From positions 1 to 12,804 of the forward strand of contig JAUZEI010000311.1 of assembly GCA_030839105.1 (NCBI GenBank): a stretch of 12,804 nt of DNA, in the 5' to 3' direction. The DNA is from Actinomycetota bacterium. Lineage in GTDB: Bacteria > Actinomycetota > Acidimicrobiia > IMCC26256 > PALSA-610. Positions 1 through 5,845 of this stretch are shown one piece after another (position 1 is the stretch's first letter; the number at the start of each line of letters is the position of its first letter). The translations under genes and the position numbers were made by a program. A model generated the notes under the pieces. It did not search any database. It saw only the letters and a list, made by a program, of their open reading frames with translations, and had not been told where the DNA came from.

Positions 1-693
1 CGTATCGCCGTAGTAGATGACCGACTCCTCCAACTTCTGGGCACCGCTCGCGGGCCCGGGCGCGGCGTCGAGGGCGATTGTCTGATCGAGGCCCGTCGTC
101 GAGAACATCGGGTTGCCCTTGCAGAGCCGGAACCGGCCCCACACCGGATGCCCGTAGGCCGCCCAACCGCGCGGGTTGCGCGCCAGCTGCTCGAGGTCGC
201 TCCAGCCGAGCGTGCGGTGCGCGGAGTCGAGCGCGCGTGCCATCGGCGCCGGCATGGCCACGACGAGCGGGGAGCGCGCGATGGGCGTTCCGTTCGGCGC
301 CAGCGGACGGCGGCCCTGCTCGACCAATCGTGCGTTCAGGAGCTCGCCCCACATGGTCGAGCCGGGCACCCACGCGGCGGGCGCCGGACCGAGACGCGCG
401 GAATCGGGCCACTTGGCGAGGAGCTCACGAAGCGCGACGGGGGAATCAACGGTTTGCACGCGCACGAACGCGCACGCACCATCGGCCAAGCGTGACGCGG
501 GAGACCCGTTGAAGCGCGAAGCACCGTCCGAGAGGAGCGACGCGGTCTCCGGTGCGGCCGCGATGTCGACCGGCGCGCAGGTACCCGGGTCGTTCAGGCG
601 CAGGACAGTGGGATCGTGATTGTTGTACGCGCACGCGCTCGTCAACAGCGCCAGCACTCCGGATAGCGCGCCGATCGTCCGCCGATACCGCAC
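1..693 (-). CDS. Substrate-binding/VWA-type lipoprotein, N-terminal part (3' end outside window)
   Basis: The first 231 codons are present and the C-terminus lies beyond the left edge. The product starts with a basic stretch (MRYRR), a hydrophobic segment and a lipobox LTSAC near residues 17-21, so it should be an exported, lipid-anchored protein. The body resembles a periplasmic-binding-like domain. The segment around residues 160-190 (GWSDLEQLARNPRGW, then a YGHP.WG.F and NP.FST pattern) is typical of actinobacterial proteins that join a solute-binding domain to a von Willebrand A domain; the VWA part would lie outside the window. The chosen GTG at 693 is 2 nt past the TAG stop of the upstream gene and follows a purine-rich GAGGGTGG stretch, so the two genes are probably cotranscribed. 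The ligand is unknown. The frame is also open upstream, so the start is likely rather than certain. Confidence 0.75.
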   Translation of the reverse strand, partial: MRYRRTIGALSGVLALLTSACAYNNHDPTVLRLNDPGTCAPVDIAAAPETASLLSDGASRFNGSPASRLADGACAFVRVQTVDSPVALRELLAKWPDSARLGPAPAAWVPGSTMWGELLNARLVEQGRRPLAPNGTPIARSPLVVAMPAPMARALDSAHRTLGWSDLEQLARNPRGWAAYGHPVWGRFRLCKGNPMFSTTGLDQTIALDAAPGPASGAQKLEESVIYYGDT

Positions 694-695
694 GG

Positions 696-1304
696 CTATC
701 CACCCTCGTTCGGCGCGGGGTCGGTTTCGGGGGCCGGCTCGCTCGCGCGATCGCCGCCGATCGCGAGCAGCAGGTCTTCGTGCAACTGCATCCAGACCGT
801 GTGGTACGAGTCGCAGCGCGGCGACGTCAGCCACTCGACCGCGCCGTCATCGACGTGCTTCAGAGCGGCGCGCAGTCGGGGCCGGTAGTCGGCGAACCGT
901 TCGACCGCGCGCCCGAGCCGCGACACGACGGGGCCGGCCCGTTCGTCGAGCGCCTGCAACCGATCGATCACGGACCAGTCGTACTGCGGATCCTGGTGGT
1001 CGTTCGTGATCCCCCCGGGCCGCACCTGCCAGTCGCTGCAGACACGCAGGAGCTCGCGGTTCAAGGGCAGGAATCGTTCGTACGCGCGGCGCGCGATCTG
1101 TTCGTCGTCACCACCTTCCGGCAGTCGGGCCCACGCCGCGTGCGTCACCCGCCCGACGGCGGTGATACGGATTCCCCGGGCCGCGTGCACGACGAAGCCA
1201 CCGTCGATGAGTGGGGCGACGATCTCGGCCTCGTGGACCTCGACGACGCCGCGCAGGCGAACCTCGTGCAGCAACCGAAAGGTCGCGTCGTCGGGCGCGG
1301 GCAC
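696..1304 (-). CDS. Uncharacterised winged-helix-like protein, putative regulator
   Basis: This product of about 202 residues has no named function I can give with certainty. Its N-terminal 55 residues look like a winged helix-turn-helix: helices around TFRLLHEVRLRG (8-19) and HEAEIVAPLIDGG (24-36), then a beta-wing-like GIRITAVGRVTHAAW (44-57). The rest is mainly helical (for example YDWSVIDRLQALDERAG and ERFADYRPRLRAAL) and ends in an acidic, Pro-rich tail. Such a layout suits a MarR/PadR-like DNA-binding protein, but this is inference. It diverges from the phosphohistidine-domain operon across about 43 bp, the classic place for a regulator of that operon, and runs directly into the lipoprotein gene. 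I chose GTG 1304 because a TACCAT -10-like hexamer lies 7 nt upstream; an in-frame GTG at 1346 would add 14 residues. The frame stays open far upstream, but that part overlaps the divergent genes and is not credible. Confidence 0.7.
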   Translation of the reverse strand: MPAPDDATFRLLHEVRLRGVVEVHEAEIVAPLIDGGFVVHAARGIRITAVGRVTHAAWARLPEGGDDEQIARRAYERFLPLNRELLRVCSDWQVRPGGITNDHQDPQYDWSVIDRLQALDERAGPVVSRLGRAVERFADYRPRLRAALKHVDDGAVEWLTSPRCDSYHTVWMQLHEDLLLAIGGDRASEPAPETDPAPNEGG

Positions 1305-1311
1305 GGTCGAG

Positions 1312-1317
1312 ATGGTA
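1312..1317 (-). promoter_or_regulatory. Putative -10 element of the regulator-like gene
   Basis: TACCAT on the minus strand lies 7 nt before the GTG at 1304, so transcription could begin at or near the start codon and give a leaderless mRNA. No convincing -35 is seen. It lies back to back with the plus-strand -10 at 1334-1339. Confidence 0.4.
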
Positions 1318-1333
1318 ACGGCGGGTGCCCGGC

Positions 1334-1339
1334 TACATT
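1334..1339 (+). promoter_or_regulatory. Putative -10 element of the phosphohistidine-domain operon
   Basis: TACATT lies 8 nt before the GTG at 1348, and no Shine-Dalgarno sequence precedes that GTG, as expected for a leaderless transcript. This favours GTG 1348 over the in-frame ATG at 1312, which lies upstream of this element. Confidence 0.42.
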
Positions 1340-1347
1340 CGATCACC

Positions 1348-1695
1348 GTGACCGACATCGGGACTGGTACCCGTGTGTTCGAAACCGGGGCGGTACGGGG
1401 GGAGTGGCGAAAGCTGATCTCACCCGACGACGTGCTCGAGCTGATGGACACCTCGGCGGAAGGCGTCGTGGCGTGCGTCGTCGACGCGGGCGCCACATTT
1501 CTCGCGCCCATCTTCGACGAGCTCGCGGCGGTCGTGTGCCTGTCGGGCACACCGCTCTCGCACATCGGCATCGTGAGTCGGGAGTACCAGGTGCCGTGCG
1601 TGATGGCCGCGGTGCTCAGCGCCGAACCCGCCGACGGCGATCCGGTGGAGGTCGACTGCTCCGTCGATCCCGGCGTCGTTCGGATCGTGTCGTGA
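1348..1695 (+). CDS. Stand-alone PEP-utilising enzyme mobile (phosphohistidine swivelling) domain protein
   Basis: At 115 residues the protein is just one swivelling domain of the PEP synthase/pyruvate phosphate dikinase type. In large enzymes this domain carries a phosphoryl group on a histidine between a nucleotide-binding site and a PEP/pyruvate or acceptor site. The key segment is GTPLSHIGIVSREYQVPCV (67-85), with the predicted phospho-His at residue 72 (codon 1561-1563). The LSH...REY.xP form resembles rifampin-phosphotransferase/PEP-synthase-like domains more than the dikinase form, which has Thr two residues before the His. An upstream GEWRKLISPDDVLELM stretch matches the usual lead-in to the domain. 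No ATP-binding or PEP/pyruvate-binding domain is encoded in the window, so partners must be elsewhere or be the next two genes. Its stop overlaps the next start (GTGA), implying translational coupling. Family call is strong; biological role is unknown. Confidence 0.82.
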   Translation: MTDIGTGTRVFETGAVRGEWRKLISPDDVLELMDTSAEGVVACVVDAGATFLAPIFDELAAVVCLSGTPLSHIGIVSREYQVPCVMAAVLSAEPADGDPVEVDCSVDPGVVRIVS

Positions 1696-2840
1696 CAGGC
1701 GTCGCTCCCGGAGACGTCGACGGTTGGATCCGCTATCACAGTGAGATCTCGTACGCGTTGACGACGGAGCGGACCGCGCTCGAGTCGGCGCTGATTCCCG
1801 TGAGCGCGTACATCCTCGTTGCGTGCGTCGAGGCCTACCGCCGTTATCCGGAGATCATCGAGCAGATCGACGCCGCGCTTCCCGCCGAGGACCTCGGCCG
1901 TGCCGGTCACGAGCTCACCACGCAGATCGATCCCGTGCACATGTGGGCGGTCCCGAACTTCCCCCTCGTCGGGCGCAAAGTGTTGATGGCGGCCGGTCTC
2001 GTCGACGCGGCCGACGACGCGCGCCGGCTCGGGACGATCTTCGATTTCTGGGCGCGTGCGTCGGGTGCGTACCGCTTCGAGGACGGCACGCACCAGGCCG
2101 CCGACGCGAACGGCCACGCCACTCCGTACCGCGCGTACGTCGATCAGATCGCGCCCGCGTGCGAACCGATCTCCGATCCGGAGCAGCGCGCCGCGATCAG
2201 CCGCCTCAACGCGCTGCTCACCTCGTACCTGTTCCTGCTCTGGTTCGACACGCGTTCGGGATACCAGGACACCGGTCCGTACCTGCTTCCCGACGGTCGC
2301 GTGCTGTTGTTGCGCGCGTACAACCGGCTCGGTGTCTCGCACTTTCCGTGGAGCGCCGAGGTTTCGGCGGACATGCCGCACACCGAATTGCTGGGGGCCT
2401 TCGTGCTCCACGGCACGCAGCTGCGGGTCACTGACTTCGGTACGTCGTTGACGCAGCCCGACGACTACTGGCCGCGTGTGGAGGCGTTCGCGTTCTTCGA
2501 CGTGTCGTCCGGTTCGCTCGTCCGACTCGACGGGACGCAACGCGATGCGCTCGCGGTCGCCGCGAAGTCGGCGCAGAAACAGCTCTACCGGAAGATCGCG
2601 GGGATGGAGCGGCGGGAGAAGATCGACGCGGGCGCGTACGTGTACTTCACGTTCCTGCGCCCGTACGCCGAGCTGGCCGGTGTCGATGCCGACTGGACCG
2701 TGCCGCGCGACAGCATGGACCTGTATCCCTTCCTCGAGCTGATCGACGGCTCGCTGGCGCCGCCGCCCGACGCGCCGGTCGAGAGCCCGGAGACGTACTA
2801 CCTACCGCTGCTCACTCCGCCCGCGGCGTCGGTGTCGTGA
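1692..2840 (+). CDS. Unrecognised 382-residue protein of the phosphohistidine-domain operon
   Basis: I do not recognise the family. The start GTG sits in a GTGA overlap with the preceding stop, and the end forms another GTGA overlap with the next gene, so the three are surely one translation-coupled unit. The product appears soluble, with no signal peptide or membrane helix. The N-terminal half is helical (DVDGWIRYHSEISYALTTER near residues 8-27, then AYRRYPEIIEQIDAAL). The middle is rich in aromatic residues and Pro (HMWAVPNFPLVGRK; YQDTGPYLLPDG; RAYNRLGVSHFPW), followed by beta-like segments (HTELLGAFVLHGTQLRVTDFG) and a helical end. I see no ATP-grasp, kinase or PEP/pyruvate-barrel motif. 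Inference: it may be an acceptor-binding or catalytic partner of the phosphohistidine domain. The reading frame is open back to 552, but only the part from 1692 has protein-like composition. Confidence 0.78.
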   Translation: MTGVAPGDVDGWIRYHSEISYALTTERTALESALIPVSAYILVACVEAYRRYPEIIEQIDAALPAEDLGRAGHELTTQIDPVHMWAVPNFPLVGRKVLMAAGLVDAADDARRLGTIFDFWARASGAYRFEDGTHQAADANGHATPYRAYVDQIAPACEPISDPEQRAAISRLNALLTSYLFLLWFDTRSGYQDTGPYLLPDGRVLLLRAYNRLGVSHFPWSAEVSADMPHTELLGAFVLHGTQLRVTDFGTSLTQPDDYWPRVEAFAFFDVSSGSLVRLDGTQRDALAVAAKSAQKQLYRKIAGMERREKIDAGAYVYFTFLRPYAELAGVDADWTVPRDSMDLYPFLELIDGSLAPPPDAPVESPETYYLPLLTPPAASVS

Positions 2841-3478
2841 GCCGGTGGCTGCTCGACTTCGTCGCCGGCGATCCGGGTGAAGACGTAGCAGGTTTCGTAC
2901 GACTCGAGTTGCGCGAGCACGAGCAGATCGCCTGGTACTGGACGTATATCGTCGGCTTCCCCGGCGTCGACGGTGTGCTCGTGGTGCGCGATCACGAGGT
3001 GCTGCTTCCGCGCCGTGGACTCGAGATCCGAGCCGACGGCCTGTGGGCGGAGCTGACCTGCGAGACGCCACGCGAGCACTGGACAATCGGGCTCGAAGCC
3101 TTCGGCATTCGGCTCGCGGGTACCGAGGGCGCCGACGAATTCCTACGGGCTGACGGCGAGATCGGCGAACGGATCGCCGTCGGTCTCGACATCGAATGGG
3201 AGGTCGACGCCGACGGGCCGCCGCGCGGGATCGTGCACGGCGATGTCCTGGTCGCGAGGGCGAGCCTCGCGATCGACGGGGTGGGCTGGTTTTACGACCG
3301 CGACGATCCCGACCCCGCTCCGGGAGAAGGCCAAGTAGAGACGCACGTCGTGTCGACGGTCCACGTGCCGCTGCCCGGCGGTGCGCGCCTGACCCGCCGG
3401 CTGGTGCGTACGACCGACGGTCTGCACTGGACGCTCGAACGCGAGGAACACGAAGTTTCTCCCGGCGCGCAACGCTAG
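2837..3478 (+). CDS. Unrecognised 213-residue beta-rich protein of the same operon
   Basis: Starts at a GTG overlapping the previous stop (GTGA) and ends in a TAG whose bases also begin a TAGGGT hexamer before the next gene. The sequence alternates short hydrophobic strands with charged turns (QIAWYWTYIVGFPGVDGVLVVRD at about 34-56; LWAELTCETPREHWTIGLEAFGIRL; GWFYDRDD). This suggests a beta-barrel or lipocalin-like fold such as that of AttH/CrtC-type proteins; that is a fold guess only, since I see no diagnostic motif. There is no signal peptide or membrane segment. The tight overlap argues that it acts with the 382-residue protein and the phosphohistidine domain, perhaps binding a hydrophobic substrate. 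I rate the gene as real with high confidence and its function as unknown. Confidence 0.75.
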   Translation: MSRWLLDFVAGDPGEDVAGFVRLELREHEQIAWYWTYIVGFPGVDGVLVVRDHEVLLPRRGLEIRADGLWAELTCETPREHWTIGLEAFGIRLAGTEGADEFLRADGEIGERIAVGLDIEWEVDADGPPRGIVHGDVLVARASLAIDGVGWFYDRDDPDPAPGEGQVETHVVSTVHVPLPGGARLTRRLVRTTDGLHWTLEREEHEVSPGAQR

Positions 3479-3481
3479 GGT
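3476..3481 (+). promoter_or_regulatory. Putative -10 element of the MOSC gene
   Basis: TAGGGT lies 6 nt before the ATG at 3488, and there is no Shine-Dalgarno sequence in between. Its first three bases are also the stop codon of the preceding gene, so an internal leaderless promoter could begin exactly at the gene junction. Confidence 0.4.
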
Positions 3482-3487
3482 GCGCGC

Positions 3488-3958
3488 ATGTTCGTCGGAA
3501 GGCTCGTCGGCATCTACACGACACGCGAGGCCGCCAAACCACTCGAACCGCATACCGAGGTGCGGGCGATCGAAGGCGCCGGATTGGAAAGTGACCGGTA
3601 CGCGACCGGTTCGGGCACCTACTCCGACCGGGTCGGCCCGCATCGCGAGGTGACGTTGATCGAGCGCGAAGTGATCGCGTCCGTCAACGGGGAATCGGGC
3701 GTCGAGCTCGGCGAACACGAGAGCCGCCGCAACCTCGTCACCGAGGGTGTGCCGCTGCTCCATCTTGAGGGCCGGACCTTCCGCATCGGCGAGGTCGTGT
3801 TGCGGGGCATCAAGTCGTGCCCGCCGTGCGCGCATCTCGAACAGTTGACCCGGCCCGGAGTGCGCGCCGCGCTCATGAACCGCGGCGGACTGCGGGCCGA
3901 GGTCGTACAGGGCGGCATGCTCAGGATCGGTGACGAGATCGCGGCCATGACAGGATGA
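3488..3958 (+). CDS. MOSC-domain protein
   Basis: A single MOSC domain of 156 residues, normal for free-standing members. Related C-terminal domains of molybdenum cofactor sulfurases and of YiiM/mARC-type proteins handle sulfur or molybdenum cofactor. Family marks seen: the N-terminal strand VGRLVGIYTTREA, GLESDRYATGSGTYSD (32-47), HREVTLIERE (52-61), the RRNLVTEG segment (80-87), RIGEVVLRGIKSC (99-111), and the conserved Cys in CPPCAHLE (111-118; Cys114 best matches the family position). The predicted location is cytoplasmic, with no signal peptide. The gene begins 9 nt after the preceding stop, with a possible promoter of its own, and is followed 4 nt later by a small membrane-protein gene. 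No molybdenum-cofactor genes are nearby, so the substrate is not indicated. The family assignment is secure. Confidence 0.88.
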   Translation: MFVGRLVGIYTTREAAKPLEPHTEVRAIEGAGLESDRYATGSGTYSDRVGPHREVTLIEREVIASVNGESGVELGEHESRRNLVTEGVPLLHLEGRTFRIGEVVLRGIKSCPPCAHLEQLTRPGVRAALMNRGGLRAEVVQGGMLRIGDEIAAMTG

Positions 3959-3962
3959 CCCG

Positions 3963-4370
3963 ATGGACTTCGATCATCGCCGGGTAGCCCTCGTCCTCGC
4001 CCGCGGGCGCGCCGTCAACGGGCTCGTGATGCTCGCATTGCCCGGCGTCGTGGGTTGGGTCCTCTTCGGTCCGGAGGGCCGCAAGCCGACCACCCGGGCC
4101 CTCCTGCGACTCGTGGGGGTGCGCGACCTCGTGCTCGGTGTGGGCGCCATCACCACGCTCAAGGAGCGGACGATGGACGCGGAGTGGGTCGGCATGGGAG
4201 CGGTCGCCGATGCGGTCGACGGACTCGTGAGCCTGGCGACGCCCGGCCTCGCGCGGCGTTCCCGGCTGCTGTCGTTCGTCGGCGGAGGCTCGGCCGGAGC
4301 GGGACTGCTCGCGGCCCGAAAGCTCGCCGATGATCGCAAGCGGACCGCTCCTTCAGAAGTCGATTCCTGA
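3963..4370 (+). CDS. Small membrane protein, uncharacterised
   Basis: The 135-residue product has about four hydrophobic stretches: VNGLVMLALPGVVGWVLFG (18-36), RDLVLGVGAITTL (about 54-66), MGAVADAVDGLVSLATPGLA (about 78-97) and LLSFVGGGSAGAGLLAARKL (about 102-121). These are joined by short basic loops, with a charged C-terminus (DDRKRTAPSEVDS). It is probably an integral membrane protein of unknown role. ATG 3963 follows the MOSC stop by 4 nt, with an AGGA sequence inside the end of the MOSC gene, so it is likely cotranscribed with that gene. Its last 18 bases overlap the end of the convergent kinase gene, which leaves no room for an intergenic terminator. Confidence 0.7.
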   Translation: MDFDHRRVALVLARGRAVNGLVMLALPGVVGWVLFGPEGRKPTTRALLRLVGVRDLVLGVGAITTLKERTMDAEWVGMGAVADAVDGLVSLATPGLARRSRLLSFVGGGSAGAGLLAARKLADDRKRTAPSEVDS

Positions 4371-5813
4371 GAGCTCGGGGATCCAGCTTCGGGCCCGGGC
4401 GACGGCCTCCCGCCAGCGGTCGCGATCGAGCACGCCCGCGGGTTCGACGCGCTGCCTCGGCTTCCAGGTCTGCGCGAGGTCGTCGACCGACCCGTGATGC
4501 CCGACCGCGAGACCGGCCATGAGCGCGGCCCCGCGCGAAGTCGCTTCGCGCATCGGTGAGATCTCGACCGGCTTCTGTGCCGCGTTGGCGAGTGCCTGCA
4601 CGAAGGTGCCGTTGTCGGTCATGCCGCCGTCGACGCGGAGCGCAGGGATCTCGATCCCGCTGTCCGCTTCCGCCGACTCGACGAGGTCGGCGCCGCGGTG
4701 CGCGACTCCTTCCAAGACGGCGCGCACCATCTCGGCGCGTCCCGTGCCGCGCGTGAGCCCGAAGAACGCGGCGCGCGCGCCGTAGTCCCACGCCGGGGTA
4801 CCGAGCCCGAGGAGGGCGGGCACATATACGACGCCCCCCGTGTCGGTGCACTGCTGCGCGATCTCGTCCGACTGGTCGGAGCTCGCGATCAAGCCGAGAT
4901 CGTCACGGAGCCACTGCACGTTGGTTCCGGCCGCGAGCATCACGGCCTCGATACCCCACGTGATGCGACCATCGTGTCGCCACGCCACGATCGGAAACGT
5001 TCCCGCGTCGCCACGCTGGTCGAACGGCGGCGGTTCGGCGCCGAGGACGACATCGAGCATTCCTCCCGTCCCGAAGGTGATCTTGGCGTCGCCGGGCCGC
5101 ACGCAGCCTTGCCCCACAAGCGACGCCTGCTGGTCACCGAGGAGCGCGGCGATCGGTGGGGCGCCCGGCAGCGCGGAGGCCTCGCCGACGACACCGCTGG
5201 AGTCGACGATGGCCGGCATGATCTCGGGCGGGATTCCGAGCACGGCGAGCACGGTCGGATCCCAGGTCGACGGTTGGCGCGTGAGCTGCAGGCCGGTGAC
5301 CGCGGCGTTGGTCGCGTCGGTGACGTGCACCGCACCGCCCGAGAGTGTCCACGCGATCCACGAGTCCACGGTCCCGAAACAGAGCTCGGAAGCGCGCGCG
5401 CGATCGGGGAGTTGTTCGAGCAGCCACTGCAGTTTCGTCGCCGACTGATTCGGGCTCGAACGCACGCCCTGGGCGCGCAGATTCAGGCACGCGCCGATCG
5501 TGCGAAGGTCTTGCCAACCGATGCCCGGTCCGATCGGTTCGCCCGTCGCGCGGTCCCACACGACGGTCGAGCCGCGCTGATTGGATATCCCGACCGCACC
5601 CACGGGGCCCGACTGCTCGAGGGCCTTCGTCGCGAGCTCGAGGCATGTGTCGGCCATCACGCGCGCGTCGAACTGGACGATGCCGTCGGACGGCGACTCC
5701 GGAAGGAGCTCCCGCTCGACGAACTGCGACACGGGTTTCTCGGCGTCGACGCCCACCCGCACACTGCTCGTCCCGACGTCGATGACGAGCACGCGGTGGT
5801 CGCTCCTGCTCAT
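4353..5813 (-). CDS. FGGY-family carbohydrate kinase, glycerol-kinase-like but with altered substrate site
   Basis: This is an FGGY kinase of 486 residues, the usual size. The N-terminal phosphate loop is IDVGTSSVRVG (11-21). The adenosine-side motif is VDGGMTDNG, followed by REATSRGAALMAGLAVG. Glycerol-kinase-like signatures include NQRGSTVVWD (78-87), GWQDLRT (99-105), GDQQASLVGQ (226-235) and the WDYGARAAFFGLTRGTG region. Compared from memory with E. coli GlpK, Arg83, Trp103 and Asp245 are kept (Arg80, Trp100, Asp227). Glu84, Tyr135 and Phe270 appear replaced by Gly81, Asn122 and Met252. I therefore do not assign glpK outright; the substrate may be another polyol or triose. ATG 5813 has GGAGGT 9 nt upstream; an ATG at 5849, overlapping the previous stop, would add 12 residues. 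The gene is last in the run after glpD and the FAD oxidase. Confidence 0.85.
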   Translation of the reverse strand: MSRSDHRVLVIDVGTSSVRVGVDAEKPVSQFVERELLPESPSDGIVQFDARVMADTCLELATKALEQSGPVGAVGISNQRGSTVVWDRATGEPIGPGIGWQDLRTIGACLNLRAQGVRSSPNQSATKLQWLLEQLPDRARASELCFGTVDSWIAWTLSGGAVHVTDATNAAVTGLQLTRQPSTWDPTVLAVLGIPPEIMPAIVDSSGVVGEASALPGAPPIAALLGDQQASLVGQGCVRPGDAKITFGTGGMLDVVLGAEPPPFDQRGDAGTFPIVAWRHDGRITWGIEAVMLAAGTNVQWLRDDLGLIASSDQSDEIAQQCTDTGGVVYVPALLGLGTPAWDYGARAAFFGLTRGTGRAEMVRAVLEGVAHRGADLVESAEADSGIEIPALRVDGGMTDNGTFVQALANAAQKPVEISPMREATSRGAALMAGLAVGHHGSVDDLAQTWKPRQRVEPAGVLDRDRWREAVARARSWIPELSGIDF

Positions 5814-5822
5814 GTGGCTGCG

Positions 5823-5828
5823 ACCTCC
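5823..5828 (-). promoter_or_regulatory. Ribosome binding site deciding the kinase start
   Basis: GGAGGT on the minus strand lies 9 nt before ATG 5813. It is the strongest Shine-Dalgarno match in this operon and favours that start over the overlapping ATG at 5849. Confidence 0.6.
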
Positions 5829-5845
5829 GGTGTGCGCCGGGCTGC

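Noticed and set aside
1312..1347. ATG 1312 as start of the phosphohistidine-domain gene
   Set aside because: It lies upstream of the likely -10 at 1334 and adds residues before the normal domain beginning; GTG 1348 fits better.
552..1691. Long plus-strand open frame leading into the 382-residue gene
   Set aside because: The translation is Arg/Asp-rich and low in protein character, and it lies antisense to two credible minus-strand genes. The real gene starts at 1692 in a GTGA overlap.
1305..2540. Upstream extension of the minus-strand regulator-like frame
   Set aside because: It runs antisense through the phosphohistidine and 382-residue genes with shadow composition; only the part after about 1304-1346 looks like protein.
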